Assembly (NCBI GenBank): GCA_947579605.1
Contig: OX388316.1
Span: forward strand, 14,945,290 to 15,009,289
DNA from: Athripsodes cinereus
Lineage: Eukaryota > Arthropoda > Insecta > Trichoptera > Leptoceridae
Length of the DNA stretch: 64,000 nucleotides
Direction: 5' to 3'
Of this stretch, positions 1 to 12,098 are shown piece by piece. Each line of letters begins with the position of its first letter. Position 1 is the first letter of the stretch. Made by a program: the position numbers and the translations under genes. The notes beneath the pieces are model-generated. The model saw only the letters and a list, made by a program, of their open reading frames with translations, was not told the origin of the DNA and made no database searches.

Positions 1-405
1 CTTCAAATGAAAAATTTCATCGTAATCGATAGTATAATAATTACATCACAAGTAGATACGATAGCTAGATGGCTCACTGGGTACATAAATATTGCAGGAT
101 GTTGTACGAGTATAAGTATAAAACATTTCATAATTAATATTCTCAGATGGGTTAGTTTGAGAGCGTGATTCGAAACATTAATCTATCAATGTTAAGACCC
201 AGAAAGCGCTGATGGTTGCTGTTAGTTGACATGTAGGTATACTCAACAGATGTCGAACATAGTGGTTTGAAACAGGAATTGGTGGTATTGGTGAACGCAC
301 CAAGGGAAAAGTGCATTTAAACCCACCTAAGTCGATTCGTAAGCATCGGAACACCTCTCCCGTTTCCTACTAACATGAGTTTGCACAGTCTATTGATTGT
401 GCTGA
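1..405. other. Unassigned AT-rich sequence
   Basis: No coding frame, RNA gene or repeat that I can recognise. Ordinary AT-rich DNA up to the foldback element at 406. Confidence 0.5.
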
Positions 406-552
406 GCCCGTAGACAATTTGTACTTGGCGATCGCCTACAAACGAATTTTCGTCAATAACTGCAACAATAACGCATAATTATACGGTACGTGTAGGTAGA
501 TTGTCGAAAAGTTCGCCAGTAGACGATCGCTAAGTACAAATTGTCTACGGGC
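406..552. mobile_element. Short foldback (MITE-like) element
   Basis: The two ends are inverted copies of each other. The left arm starts GCCCGTAGACAATTTGTACT and the right arm, read on the minus strand, starts with the same 20 bases; the similarity continues with substitutions for about 45 bases (GGCGATCG against AGCGATCG, then a divergent CTAC and TTTTCG block). About 50 unpaired bases lie between the arms. CTGA stands just before the left arm and again one base after the right arm, a possible 4-bp target duplication. There is no coding capacity. Superfamily unknown. Confidence 0.65.
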
Positions 553-1259
553 ACTGATGAGGTGTCTGTTGCGTTATAGTCTTAATTAATATATCAGTTG
601 ATTGTTCGTGATGACAATTAGAGTATAATGCTACTAGTACCAGAAGATATTTTACAGACAAAAAAAATGAACACTAACTAACTTGGTAGGTACTAGTTTT
701 GCTTTCTGTAAGTAAGGAACAATGACATAATTAAGTCGTTTTAACTAATTTAATGGTCTTATTGAACTCTTAATGTTACTATATTATTCATACATTTTCT
801 AATTTCTGTAGTAGGTACTACACCATGTACCATACTAACTTTGTACTCTAATCTATAAGACAAAATTATCGAGCAATATTGTGACCAGTTGGTGTGACCA
901 CTATTAACCTCAATGTCCACACTAGTTATCGTAGTATCAGATTTCTAATTTGCTCCAATCTATCTAATTTGAGCTTCTTCCAATTTACACCGACAGACAT
1001 TCCAATTAGTTTCAAAGGAGATATATAAACCAGCACTAGATAGAATCACATTCATAATATTATCTATGTCACTGCAGATTTTGCATAGTAAGTGTTTTAC
1101 AATTTATCATTCACTTAAACATTGATCATTACCGAGGTGATTCTATAATATAATATAAAATTTATCAAAGATTTCATTCGCTGTGATATTAAACTTTTTT
1201 ATCGGTTAGTAAGAGTAATTATCAAGTAGGTAGTGATTTTTGTAAGAAAAAATAAACTA
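553..1259. other. Unassigned AT-rich sequence
   Basis: No supported gene or repeat seen. Confidence 0.5.
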
Positions 1260-1291
1260 CCCCACTTGTGGGATATGCCGTGATGGTATAG
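1260..1291 (+). repeat. Dispersed CCCACTTGTGGG motif, copy 1
   Basis: Reads CCCCACTTGTGGG, then ATATGCCGTGATGGTATAG. The core CCCACTTGTGGG is an imperfect palindrome. Related copies lie near 10.8, 12.2, 40.3, 48.4, 50.9 and 56.0 kb on both strands. It is followed by about four units of TATAG up to 1306. This is probably the end or core of an interspersed repeat; the family is not identified. Confidence 0.6.
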
Positions 1292-1306
1292 TATAGTATA
1301 GTATAA

Positions 1307-4004
1307 ATAAACATAAAAAGTTAACGGGCCGTCAAATTGAAACAATATTGAAAAATAAATTAAAAATTATTTACATTTCTAGTTATAAAGTATTATTTCT
1401 TAAACACAACGATGTTGATTTTGGAAGCATATTTTAAAATTTTCAACCAAATAAAACTTGTAGATCAGTATTTTGTTCGCGTAATCTAGTAAAACCTACA
1501 GTTACATAATGATTATAGTTGCGCAATGGGAAACTATCTGTTATATTACCTATACCTATTGGATTTTTAAAATACAAAAACAGAAATGTATAAAGTTCAT
1601 GAGTATTTGTAGTAAACAAGGCGCAAATCAGTATATGATGCTTTTAAAAGTTGTTTAATGTATTATTTGTAAAAGTATGGTGAGATGCAAAAGAACTGCA
1701 TCGGATATTGTAGGAGGATGTTGTTACGTTATACTTAGGAGTATTATTGTAGGATATTGTATGCTGTTAGAATCCAAATGAGAATAATATTCATAGAGTG
1801 ATGAAATGAAGATACACGATGCAATAGTACGGATCTTAGCCCCAGGAGTAATCAACGATGCCTTACAGAAACTTCAACTTCTCCTTGTACAACAAACACA
1901 GTGAGAGCAGTAGGTACACATAATGCTTTATGCCTCGGAACACCATGGAATACCGACCGAATACACTTAGTATGTGCATTTTCCATATTCTGTCTATGGA
2001 ATTTAATGGTTTGGTTTACCAATAACACGAGAAGTTACTTTGAAAGGTGAATTTACATAGTTATCAACATTCCGGAAGCAAGCGTGAATTTTGTATCAAG
2101 ATAACATAACCAGGTATGAGTAAGAAGTATCCCGCACTTACTTACTACATACGTCTTATTATTTGAACTTCTTGCTTATATAATATTGTTTGTTCACTTC
2201 GCAAGGAAATACCAACTGCGTTCATAATAAGGGTGGCGATATGGAAACAGATTGAACTTCTACTCCAATAATATAGAGAAGTTTAAAGAACATCCCTGGA
2301 ATAAAGTAGAATGAAAGTAGGTAAACTCACTTGTAAACAACTGTTTTGAAATAGTAAAACCAATTTTTAATGTAAATTCCCGATACGGAATACATATTGT
2401 GTGCGTTATTCAAAGTTTCAGTGAAATTTTATTCAAAATATTGTTTGAATAATATTATAATTTTAAAGTAATTACAAAACTAAGGTGTCCTCTATAATCG
2501 TCGACTTTGTATAATAATTCTTTGTACTCGATTTGTAACAAAAATTAATGCAGATAATAATAGGTAATAAATATACATTCTTCTGCTTATATATGTTATA
2601 CTCGTTTACAACATATATGTGGTCTTCTCAAAATCGACAAATGGAAGGATTGATCCTGGTGGTACAGTATGAAAAGATATTTTTCATATTGATCCGGAAA
2701 GATCTGATAAGAGCGATATTATCCGGCCATACAATCATGACGTCTTCCACAGGTGAGATAGATAGAATACTAATTACATGTAATAACATACGAGTCATCA
2801 AACAGGACCGAAAGAAGTCACATAATTAAAAAGATTCACTGTGATTAGAAGAGACAAATTCGACGATAATTATTGAACAAAGACGATGAAAATAAAAAAA
2901 TAAAAATAGTATTGTTTTGTTGATTCTGGTTGATAAGTAATTATTTAATTAATTAATTATTTCTTATTATTTACAATGTTCGATTTAGGGAACGAATCTT
3001 TAATCACAAAAACCTGTGGTATTTTATATGAAACGATGAAAGGTAGATATTTCCATTGTTTACAACAATTGTTTTACATCTGTAAGCAAAATAAATAATA
3101 AACATTACCTATCCAGTTGAGATAAAGTAGATTCCAATAAGTTTATTTATTACGTCTGAAAATAATAATGTATATTGCAAAAAAAATAACAGAGACAATA
3201 AATTATTCACAACTTGAAGTAGAGAAAACATTTCTTAAATTAGGCTTAACCTAATAAAAGAAAAAAAAAACACAGTAGGTAACAATGTATAAAAATAAAG
3301 CACGTAATTGAAATAGTACATACTTATCTATAGAAGTGAATAAAATTATAAGTAACTGTCATAGTTTGATTGTCAAAAGTCTGAAATTAGATTATTTTCG
3401 AGAACTGATAAAAATAGAATCTGTCTACACTTATTTTTATCCACTATTATTCTTATCAAAAAAACTTGAGGGTGTTGTTTATGGGGAAATATTATAATGT
3501 GTGTATTGAAGCTCCTTCTCATACAATGAATGTAGGTATTCACAAATTCTTAAATATTCAGAGAATGGGTATGAAAGTATGTGAAAGAACATTTGACTTC
3601 AACTATCACAGATTACGCCAATAGTGATAGTCGTTGGGAAACCTGAAACGACACTCGAAGATTACTCTATTATTTATTTATTTATTTACTTATCCACCTT
3701 TTACATGATACACAATACACAAAAAAAAACAAATCAAAATTCTAATTCACAACACAGTTGGCGTAGAACAAAATAGATACAAATTGGAATCGAGTACATT
3801 TATAAAATTAGTCAAATCAAATCATTCTATTATGTATGAAAATATTGGAGTGTCAATATAGAATGTCAATAAAATGCATAGTAATATGTCAAGAATAAAA
3901 ATGTAATATAAAACATATTTGATATCAACAAATGTAAAATAGTTAGAACTAGATGGAAGAAGAAAAAAATAATAAATTATACGTAAGAATAATTATATAA
4001 TTAT
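1307..4004. other. Unassigned AT-rich sequence
   Basis: No gene recognised. A 93-codon open frame at 2548-2829 has no recognisable motif and AT-driven composition, so I do not call it. A short (TTTA)n run at about 3671-3693 could be the tail of a minus-strand LINE, but the sequence next to it shows no LINE motif. Confidence 0.45.
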
Positions 4005-4165
4005 TCTTGCTTACTTACATACTTTTTACTTAAATCCGATGGGCGAATAGCCCTTGTAAAACGTTAGTCTCTGAAACAATGAATATCCAAGTTTTTCAAT
4101 CTCTGGTGGTGGATTGCCAACAATTTTTAGTATTAACTTGCTCCAGATCTCGGTTGACGTGATAA
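4005..4165 (-). pseudogene. Decayed LINE 3' end with TAAG-type tail
   Basis: On the minus strand this resembles the LINE C-terminus at 17.8-18.1 kb. It shares the segment corresponding to CTTGCTTACTTAC next to GATGGGCGAATAGCCC (compare GATGGCCGAAAAGCCC), the phrase for TCTCTGAAAC, and the 'CCAGATCTCGGTTGACGT' block. The minus-strand end is a short (TAAG)n-like tail. The reading frame is broken and strongly diverged. This is an old, truncated copy. Confidence 0.5.
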
Positions 4166-4719
4166 TTATATCCACATCATTAATTTGAACTGTCATAGTT
4201 TTTATTTTAAATTTTAATTACTAAAACAATACTACATTAATGTTTGTTTAATGTTGTATTATTAATTGGCATATTTATATGCACAAATTAAATTTATTTT
4301 ATTTTCCCTTTTTATTATTCCGCATTGCATTCCGAATCACGTACACGTAAATACGTCATTAGGTAGATATCTACCTAAGAGTAGCATTACATATAATAAT
4401 ATTAATTAACGAATTTACGAGTTCAAGCAAACAATATCCAACAGTAGCGGAGTAAAATTTTTGGAATAAATGGGCATTTTTCATATTTCGTACAATCAAA
4501 TTCTGTGTCCGGGGGTAGAAATAATTGAAATCTCAGTTTTTCATCTTTGGTAGTAAATTCCGTTTTACTCATTGACATTAAAGATTTCCTCCCACGATCG
4601 AACATTCAAATACTAGATGTGTATACTACACTATAATTATACAATACCTGCTTACATATTAACATAATATAAATTTATACTATAATGGCTTTTTGTTAGA
4701 TCCAAGAAATTTAGTAGTT

Positions 4720-4836
4720 ATGTATATAACTTTAACATATGAAACTATAAGGCTTAGGAAAGATTTGGTAGTGCCCTGGACGGGAATTGAACCCGCAACC
4801 CAACATTATCGCGAGGTGTGCTTTGTCCAAGTAATA
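4720..4836 (-). mobile_element. tRNA-derived SINE, family B, copy 1
   Basis: On the minus strand it carries a B-box-like GGTTCAATTCCCGTCCAGGG (seen here as CCCTGGACGGGAATTGAACC), followed by the family tail with CTTTCCTAAGCC and GTTTCATATGT. Other family members lie at 4909-5043, 48207-48330 and 49786-49920. The tRNA-like 5' end lies at the right, facing the plus-strand copy that begins about 70 bases further on. Confidence 0.7.
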
Positions 4837-4908
4837 AAAAATACCTACCTACACATGAAGCTGTCATTGTGATTTATAAGAGAGAATTTCGAGGCCTTCT
4901 GCGTGTCT

Positions 4909-5043
4909 CCTAGTAGCTTAACTGGATAAAACACAATTCGCGATAGGTAAGGTTCAAGTCCCGTCCAGGGTACTATCAAATAAGGTGGCATTGTCTTTTC
5001 TTAGTTTATATGATAGTTTCACGTGTAAAATTTACATATGTAA
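4909..5043 (+). mobile_element. tRNA-derived SINE, family B, copy 2
   Basis: Starts with an A-box-like TAGTAGCTTAACTGGATAAA and has a good B box, GGTTCAAGTCCCGTCC, as in a tRNA-derived RNA polymerase III promoter. The non-tRNA body (GGTGGCATTGTCTTTTCTTA, then AGTTTCACGTGTAAA) matches the other family B copies. It lies head to head with the minus-strand copy at 4720-4836. It is not a functional tRNA, because the 3' acceptor side is missing. Confidence 0.72.
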
Positions 5044-5593
5044 CCTAATAAAATGGTTAATTTTAAAAACACAACTCGCAAAAATGTATGTAGGTAATTG
5101 TTAAGAAGCTACTGGTATTTTATATGTAGGTTTAGATTGCTGGCTCTGTCGTAAGCATGCTGTGCTTATTTACATTATATATGAAAAGCATGCCTCTGAT
5201 TATCCAAAAGCATACATCCAATAATAATATATAATGAACTAATTAATGTATTTGTTCTATTATAATTAGAATAATTATTACTGTCCATAGTACCTACATA
5301 GTACATAGTTGTGCAATGTTATTTTAATCATAATGTCCTGTTGAACTGTTTACCAGCTAAATAATATTGTTATTTATTTAATTCTCTTATATCACAATAT
5401 TGATAGTATTAATAGATATGTATGGACCTACGTCCTGTCGGCATGCTTTTGTTTTGATCTCTGTAATGTAAGGATCTACTATAATACATTTAATAATATG
5501 ATGGGTAAATATATATTTAATGCACCTAACTACACTTATTACCAGTACTGAACTTAATTCCATTCACATTATGATCTGCTAACACTGCTAACA
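5044..5593. other. Unassigned AT-rich sequence
   Basis: No supported feature seen. Confidence 0.5.
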
Positions 5594-5760
5594 GCTCGTC
5601 GGTAGCCTAGAGGTAGAGTCTATGTCTCGTGCCCATGAGGTGCTCGGTTCTTATGCAGGTTCCGTTAAACTTCCCTTCCACGACACAAGCTTTTACCTTT
5701 CTGTACACATATGGTTGTATTTGGGTTTATAACAAAAACCCAGATACATCTTTTAAAAGT
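5594..5760 (+). mobile_element. tRNA-derived SINE, family A, diverged copy
   Basis: The head reads CTCGTCGGTAGCCTAGAGGT (A-box region) and the tail TTGTATTTGGGTTTATAAC then CCCAGATACATCTTTT, as in the better copies at 10.2, 11.3 and 24.1 kb. The B box is damaged (GGTTCTTATGC instead of GGTTCGATCCC). The open frame running through it is not a gene. Confidence 0.7.
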
Positions 5761-5867
5761 TTCCAGATTTCTGCACTATCCAGGTGGTCGGTGAGTCTCC
5801 TTCAATTATTTAGACAGAGTTACAATCAAAGACTTGTCATAAATATAGAATAATTTGTAAAAAGGAG

Positions 5868-5935
5868 AAGAATTAAATCCGATATCTATTGATTGAGAAT
5901 CCGAGACTCTATCATCAAGCTTCCAGTCACCTTAT
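5868..5935 (-). repeat. Possible SINE head fragment
   Basis: Contains AATCCGAGACTCTATCATCA, similar on the minus strand to the family A head (GTAGAGTCTCGG region) and to the fragment at 46.7 kb. Too short and diverged for a firm call. Confidence 0.3.
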
Positions 5936-7544
5936 TTATTTTATAGTATTGTATATACCTACCTAATATAATCCGGTGAAATCCAGTAATATTTTTTATT
6001 GTATGTAGTTTAAAATTCAGTGTGGAATTGTGGATAGCAAATCAGAGAAAGGGAACAAAATAATAGTATCTCAATCATAATATTCGTATCGGTATTATCG
6101 ACTTATTACGATATTAATTTGTCTCTGATCATTATTTACATAAAAGCTCCGTCGCAGAAGTTACGTTGTCAGATATTTAAACTACATAATTGTCAATATC
6201 GGAAAAAATTCGACTCGAAAGAAGATGGAATAAAATGAAGGATAACTGTGTTCAAAAGTCATAAGATGTTGATGAGTAGGTACGGTACATACGAGCTTGG
6301 AGCTTCCAAATTTAATAATATGTATAAAATATTACTCCATTATCATTGAAGAGGCAATATAAAAATGTTGTATAATGGAGATATAACTATAATTCCATTT
6401 AAAGTCGTATTTCGTATCATATATTAACTTAATATGCTCCAACTGTCATTTAAGAATTTTAAGGCTCGACCAAAGTAAAGAATATTATGCCTATACCTAA
6501 TACTACTTACGCCGATATTATATTATAATATTATTACCATTTATTCATTTATTTATTTATTTATTTATTTTAACTTTACCGCAGTATATACGTGTTTAGT
6601 ATTTCCTAGCCGACAACAACGCCGCATTGATGCAAACCGGTTAGACTTCTCAAAAGTGTAATAAAATTTTACTGCTTTTGTGACATTATGATACAATATA
6701 TTAATAATTATGCCGCTTTCTAAGGGGTTGCGTTGAATAATATCGTAAATAAAATAAGACATCCTTATTCATTCAGCATCATAAAATTCATAAAATCCTT
6801 TCGACTTTTGTGACTATATTATAATAGTATTTATTTTGAAGGCTGTAGACCAAAATTTTCAAGTTTAAAGTCCCCCATAAAACTAAATTAGTATTTGAGT
6901 GCGAACTTCTACTTTATTTTTGTTGTGTTATTTATATGAGGGACTATTATTAATTTAACAACTTTTACTTTTTCTCCTCAAAAGCCTTCTTGACATTTAT
7001 ATTTGCTCAATTTACACTACCCAATAAAACTTGAATGTTATCAGCAATAATAAGTCCTAATTATTATTGTAAGATTTTTGAAAACAAAAAACAATATTTT
7101 TTTCAAAAGGATGAGTACTTTCAAAAATGTGTTAAATAAATTTTACTTTCTTTTTTTCTCACTTTCGTTTGTAAAATTCCAGGACGTGATGAATAACTTT
7201 CGCTTTATATTAAATAAATTTATGATTTTATTGTAAGTTCTTGGAAATATTCGGCATTGTAAAAGGGTGTTACTTCTTTAAAGGGTTGCCGACTAACCTA
7301 GATATGACGAAAACCCAGAAAGACTGAACCAAAAAACTATTTCTTGTGATTCATTGATTTATAGAATGTTTTTTAAATTAAGTATTCATGAATATGTAAA
7401 TGCTTGTTTGAAAGTCAATTGTTTTTTTTGTTTATATAAAAAAAATACCCTGCATAGTACATTGAAGCAACATTTTTTTTAACCAATAGTTTTTATGTAA
7501 ATGAGATGATTTATAATTGATAATACAGTAATAATTATATTATG
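5936..7544. other. Unassigned AT-rich sequence with a (TTTA)n run
   Basis: A (TTTA)n run lies at about 6543-6571. No gene or recognisable repeat otherwise. Confidence 0.45.
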
Positions 7545-7693
7545 TTTGTTGGAAGAGTGGGTTAGTTGGAAGAGATCGCGCCTTTGCGATAAACTCGCCC
7601 CCAATATAGGCATTGATTGTATATAACTTGAACGTTTATTTTTTATGTAATTGTTTGTAATCAATTTACAGTAAAGAATAAATAAATAAATAT
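7545..7693 (+). mobile_element. LINE 3' end with conserved hairpin
   Basis: Contains GGGTTAGTTGGAAGAG, then a hairpin at 7575-7590 (ATCGC, loop GCCTTT, GCGAT), then AAACTCGCCC, and it ends in AAGAATAAATAAATAAATA. The same order occurs at 16.97-17.10 kb, where it follows a LINE C-terminal coding remnant, so this is the 3' untranslated end of a severely 5'-truncated copy of that LINE. No coding part is left. Confidence 0.7.
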
Positions 7694-7798
7694 GTTATCG
7701 AGTCGTAATAATTTCACCCTGCAAAACAAAACGACAAAACGCATAATATGCCGTATTATTTTCCGCAGATCATTCTAGTCATAGTATGTCAGTCATAG

Positions 7799-8374
7799 TA
7801 CTTGGGCAGCAGAATAAACCAGGATGGACGCTCCAAATCGGAAATTGTGAGCAGAATAAACAAGGCAAAGATTGCCTTTAACTAAAAATCGAAGATATTG
7901 GAATCCCCAAATATTGATTTAAGCGTAAGGAAGAACCTTACTAAAGCCTTTGTATGGAGCATTCTGCTTTATGGTTGTGAGACGTGGACCATCAGCAAGA
8001 GTGAAAGCGGACGGTTGGCGGCTTTTGAGATGTGGTGCTACAGACGCATGCTTAAGATCCATTGGTCGGAATACGTCGAAAACGCAGAAGTATTAACCAG
8101 GGTAGGCGAAAAAAGGCAACTTCTTAAGAGAATCGGCCAACAACGAGCTAACTGGATTGGCCACAACATCAGGCACCCAGGAATACTCATCGCCATCGCG
8201 GAGGGTAAGACCGAGGGGACAAATAGCAGAGGCCGACCAAGAGACGCGTATATGGACCAACTGAAGAGGGACATGAACTGTGGCTCATACGTAGAGCTGA
8301 AAAGACTGGCTGAGAATAGAGACGAATGGATAAGAAAAACCAAACTCGTTGCAGACCAATCCAATGGATTGTAA
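7799..8374 (+). pseudogene. LINE reverse-transcriptase C-terminal remnant (family E)
   Basis: The frame reads YLGSRINQDGRS from 7799, meets one in-frame TAA at 7883, and stays open to the natural stop at 8372-8374. The open part has 158 codons. It contains LLYGCETWT, FEMWCYRRMLKI, a GHNIRHPG segment and GRPRDAYMDQLKRDM. These are the landmarks of the region after the polymerase domain in insect non-LTR retrotransposon proteins, often labelled endonuclease-reverse transcriptase. The endonuclease and catalytic polymerase domains are missing, so the copy is dead. A 5'-truncated, very similar copy lies at 36672-36949. There is no good ATG at the start of the open part, as expected for a fragment. 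The clade is not certain. Confidence 0.85.
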
Positions 8375-9765
8375 CTTATTATATATAGTATGTATTAGCG
8401 GGCTATGGAGAATATACATTACCTATATATTAACCTTATCCATAAATATTTGATTAACACAAATTAGTTGCCGGTCAGCTAAATCCGGTTATTTTTAAAT
8501 CAAATCCAATAAAAATAATAAGCTTCCGTTGATTTTTTATACCTGCAATATTCTCTAGGTGAGGTGTATAGGTATAATACTAAGTTAGACAATAAAACTA
8601 TTTACACTAGTATCATTTCTATACATGCCATAGGTACCTATATCAATGCCAACGTATCAAAATATTTTATTACTTTATCAAAAATAGTTCACAAATATTT
8701 TTTCATATTTTTGTTAATGTCAGTGACTACAGACAGTGGTGGAACGTCAAAAATGCAATGATAATTTTTTTAAATCATATTTTGTCAACTGCTTAATCAT
8801 AATTACTTATCGACGTATTTATAAATCGTATATACATTTTATCACACGAAACATCTTGTTACTGCGATAAAAATCAAGTAGGTATTTCAGGATGAGCTAC
8901 GTAGCTGGCCTATGCTAAAAAAAACTGGCATGAGTTTTTTGGGCCAGTTACGTATCAGTCTCTGATGGCTCTATCTACACAGTGCACATCTTTCTCGGCT
9001 TTTGATAGCAATGTCTCATTTGGTAAATAAAATGACAAGATTTTTTTCGTCTTCCTGGGACACTATCAATTTGGTTTGTAAAATCATTAGAACGATATGC
9101 CTCGAAATAGAAAAACGCCTCTCTCGATTGTGAAATTAATATTCTATCTATTTTAATTTACACGCATTCCACGCGCCGCAATTTTTTTTTAAACTTTTTC
9201 AGTACACAGCTGATACCATTTTGATCCGTCACTGTTTTCAAATTACAATAATAAAAGAAACCAAAAATGTTCCCAATGCCACATTCACATCCATTAGAAG
9301 AATCGGGCCTCTGTAAGATTCACATAATTTATAAGTAAACTACAGTCATTAGCATAAGCATAATACTCGGTACATACATGTTTTAATATAATAAAAGAAA
9401 TTTACACAAAAAGGTGACCACCTCACCACAAGTTTTTTTTCCTATCACAATATTATACGACGGACATGTGACACTTTGTGGAAACAAATTTTAATTTATA
9501 TGACATATATTTTAATACAAATTGATGTTTATGTTAATGTCGTGTGTATGTTCTACTCATAATACGTTTGCGTACAGTATATTTTTTTTCGTTGAATTTA
9601 AAACTCCTCATTACATGCTATTTTAACTCGAAGAATAAGGAAGTCCGATAACTCCATTTCGTTAATTTAGGTATTTTGCACGGCATCCCCATAAATAGTG
9701 GACAGACGGTATGAAATAATTAATAAACATTCATGTCGCAATCTCCAATTTTTAACTAGAATGTG
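8375..9765. other. Unassigned AT-rich sequence
   Basis: No gene recognised. The part just after 8374 may be the 3' untranslated tail of the LINE. Confidence 0.45.
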
Positions 9766-9806
9766 TTCAGGAAGGTTGACATACCAGTCATACCACATCG
9801 CTGAAT
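9766..9806 (+). repeat. Dispersed TTCAG...CTGAA hairpin motif, copy 1
   Basis: Begins TTCAGGAAGGTTGACATACC and ends CACATCGCTGAAT. It is a variant, about 10 bases longer in the middle, of the motif at 36.45 and 40.43 kb. The two ends are imperfect inverted repeats. Confidence 0.5.
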
Positions 9807-9894
9807 TATAGATATTGAATCTTTTTAACGCAATAATAATTAAAATATTTATTCCAAAAAAATACAACAATAAAAAAACACGACAACATTATTA

Positions 9895-9965
9895 CTGAAC
9901 AAATAAATTTGTGCAATGGGCGAGTTAATCGCAGAAGTGCGATATTTTCGAACTAACTCATGACA
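9895..9965 (-). mobile_element. LINE 3' end with conserved hairpin (minus)
   Basis: On the minus strand: GAGTTAGTTCGAAAAT, hairpin ATCGC-ACTTCT-GCGAT (9928-9943), then TAACTCGCCC, then an AAATTTATTTG tail. This is the same 3' end as at 7.6 and 17.0 kb, with a different loop. Only the end of the element is left. Confidence 0.6.
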
Positions 9966-10168
9966 TGTTGATTACCCAATGTTCGCGAATGCCTACAGAG
10001 TACAGTTTACAGAACCCTCGAAAATTTATATAAATGATTGGGATATCTATTCTATTCAGATGATTCCACAGCTCATTTAATTAAAATTTTAGAAGCAGAG
10101 TTGTTTCAAATTTAATTGTATCTAAGGGAATTAATTCTTCAAAATACTGTTCTGTTTGGAGCTATTGG

Positions 10169-10172
<4 letters not shown>

Positions 10173-10209
<37 letters not shown>

Positions 10210-10376
10210 ATATATATCTGGGTTTTGTTTTGTTATAAACCCAAATACAACCCTATACACCTTTCACAGTAAGCTAAAAGCTTGTGTCGTGAAAAGGGAG
10301 TTTGCCGGCACCTGGGATCGAACCACGGACCCCCTGTTCACGAGGCCGAGACTCTACCTCCAGGCTACCGACGAAC
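10173..10376 (-). mobile_element. tRNA-derived SINE, family A, near-complete
   Basis: On the minus strand: GTTCGTCGGTAGCCTGGAGG (A-box region), B box GGTTCGATCCCAGGTGCCGG, then the family body (AAGCTTTTAGCTTACTGTGA, TTGGGTTTATAACAAAACAA) and a poly(A) tail, visible here as about 30 T at 10173-10202. A small frame across it is a by-product. The long homopolymer tail suggests a fairly recent copy. Confidence 0.85.
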
Positions 10377-10812
10377 CCTTATTATATATTTATATTGAAA
10401 TGAATGTTTCCATAATTTTTATATACACACGAGATGGATGGATGCAGTGCTCCAAAATTAAATATTATTGAAAAACCAGAATGAGAATCACACATATCAA
10501 TCAATTTTTTTTATAAGATTAAAAAAAACTTTAAAAATGGAGTTAATGGAATTTTATAATATCACGATTGTGAATGTTATGTTTCTAATATAATAAGCCA
10601 TTCTCTGTGTGATATTTTCATTAAGACGACTGGATACTAATTTATATTATTATTATTGTAATAATATGACAACTATTATAAGAAGTGTTATTGTAACTGA
10701 AAATATAAATATAATATATCAAATAAATATTTATATATATAAATATATCAAATATCAAAACATTGGAACCGTACAAAATTGACATATTGTTAAGAAAAAT
10801 AATATCACTCTT
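10377..10812. other. Unassigned AT-rich sequence
   Basis: No supported feature. Confidence 0.5.
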
Positions 10813-10836
10813 TATACCGTCACGGAGTATCCCACA
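10813..10836 (-). repeat. Dispersed CCCACTTGTGGG motif, partial copy
   Basis: TATACCGTCACGGAGTATCC then CACA, matching the minus-strand form of the motif at 1260. The palindromic core is cut off. Confidence 0.4.
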
Positions 10837-11254
10837 ATATTAGTATCTATAAGTACCTATAGTGGGATAGTCTGAAGATTAAATTCATGTGTAACATACA
10901 CGTGTAACTCGTCTTCTTTGCGCTAATAAAAATAAGACTTCCAGTGGCATTTCTCATTGCTGAATATTGAAAATGTCAATTATCGTACAAATACTTATAC
11001 GAATGTTTTTCACAGGGCAAATGAGTGTTGCAGAAAAGACCGAAAGTTCTATTCTTTGAAGTAGACTTCAAGTAGCATGTAACTTTTAAAATAAGTAGGT
11101 ATCAAAAAAATAAAGTTATTTTTGATTACACGGATCAGAAAAAGCCTTCAACTCTATATTGTAAGCTTCCAAATATCCGCTGTAAAAAGTAAGTCTTCTC
11201 ATAAGAAAGATGATATGTGCTACTTGTCCTGAATGTTTATATTGTTTTAGGAGC
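10837..11254. other. Unassigned AT-rich sequence
   Basis: No supported feature. Confidence 0.5.
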
Positions 11255-11436
11255 TTTTTTTTTTTTAAAAAGATATACCTATCTGGGTTTTGTTATAAAC
11301 CCGAATACAACCTTATACACCTTTCACAGTAAGCTAAAAGCTTGTGTCGTGAAAGGGGAGTTTGCCGGCACCTGGGATCAAACCGCGGACCCCTTGTTCA
11401 TGAACCCGAGACTCTACCTCCAGGCTACCGACGAAC
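11255..11436 (-). mobile_element. tRNA-derived SINE, family A
   Basis: Same structure as the copy at 10.2 kb. The minus strand has GTTCGTCGGTAGCCTGGAGG, a slightly changed B box (GGTTTGATCCC), the AAGCTTTTAGCTTACTGTGA body and a short A tail (T run at 11255-11266). Confidence 0.82.
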
Positions 11437-12098
11437 TTCCTCATCCAATTTATCTGACATAGTCATATAATATTAGTTGATGTATATAAGAGAGGTAACC
11501 TGGCTGTGGACTCGCTGGCTGTCTCATTCATGACAAATGCTGTGAAGGTACCTGGTACATATAAAAAAAGAATTGTTATTTTTATATTTTATACTTATGT
11601 CTATTTATATAACTAAGTAAAATTTTGTACAATTCCTGTTACAAATTAATAGGTACCTTCTTCGGAAAAACATCTTGTAAATTCGATACAAAATGGGCAA
11701 TTGATTAAATTATTGAAATGCAAACTCTTCAAGCAGTGTGTGATTATGGAAATTAAATTACGTTTCATTCTTGTATTTTACAGTTGGACATGTTTAGATA
11801 TTATTTTTTATTTTGTTTGAAAATGTGATATTATATATTTTTTACATTGCTGTGTGATCTTCTGGCATATTACCTCATTGATGTGACGTCTATATCATGT
11901 ATTAATGTTGTTGATGTAGGTGTGTTTTATCCAAGTAGGAAAATTATTGTATATTCAATCGATTAAGCTATTGGTGGATTCGAGTGTCATGTAAATAGCG
12001 AAACAAGAAGAACATAACAATTTCAGGCTAGATCTTATTGTCTTCTGTCATATAAATTTTTTTTTTTTTAAATTAATGATATGTATTTTACATTACCA
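11437..12098. other. Unassigned AT-rich sequence
   Basis: No supported feature. Confidence 0.5.

Noticed and set aside
2548..2829. 93-codon open frame
   Set aside because: No motif, composition follows the AT-rich background, no neighbours or conserved context.
8038..8364. 108-codon minus-strand frame
   Set aside because: Antisense shadow of the LINE family E C-terminus, whose motifs lie on the plus strand.
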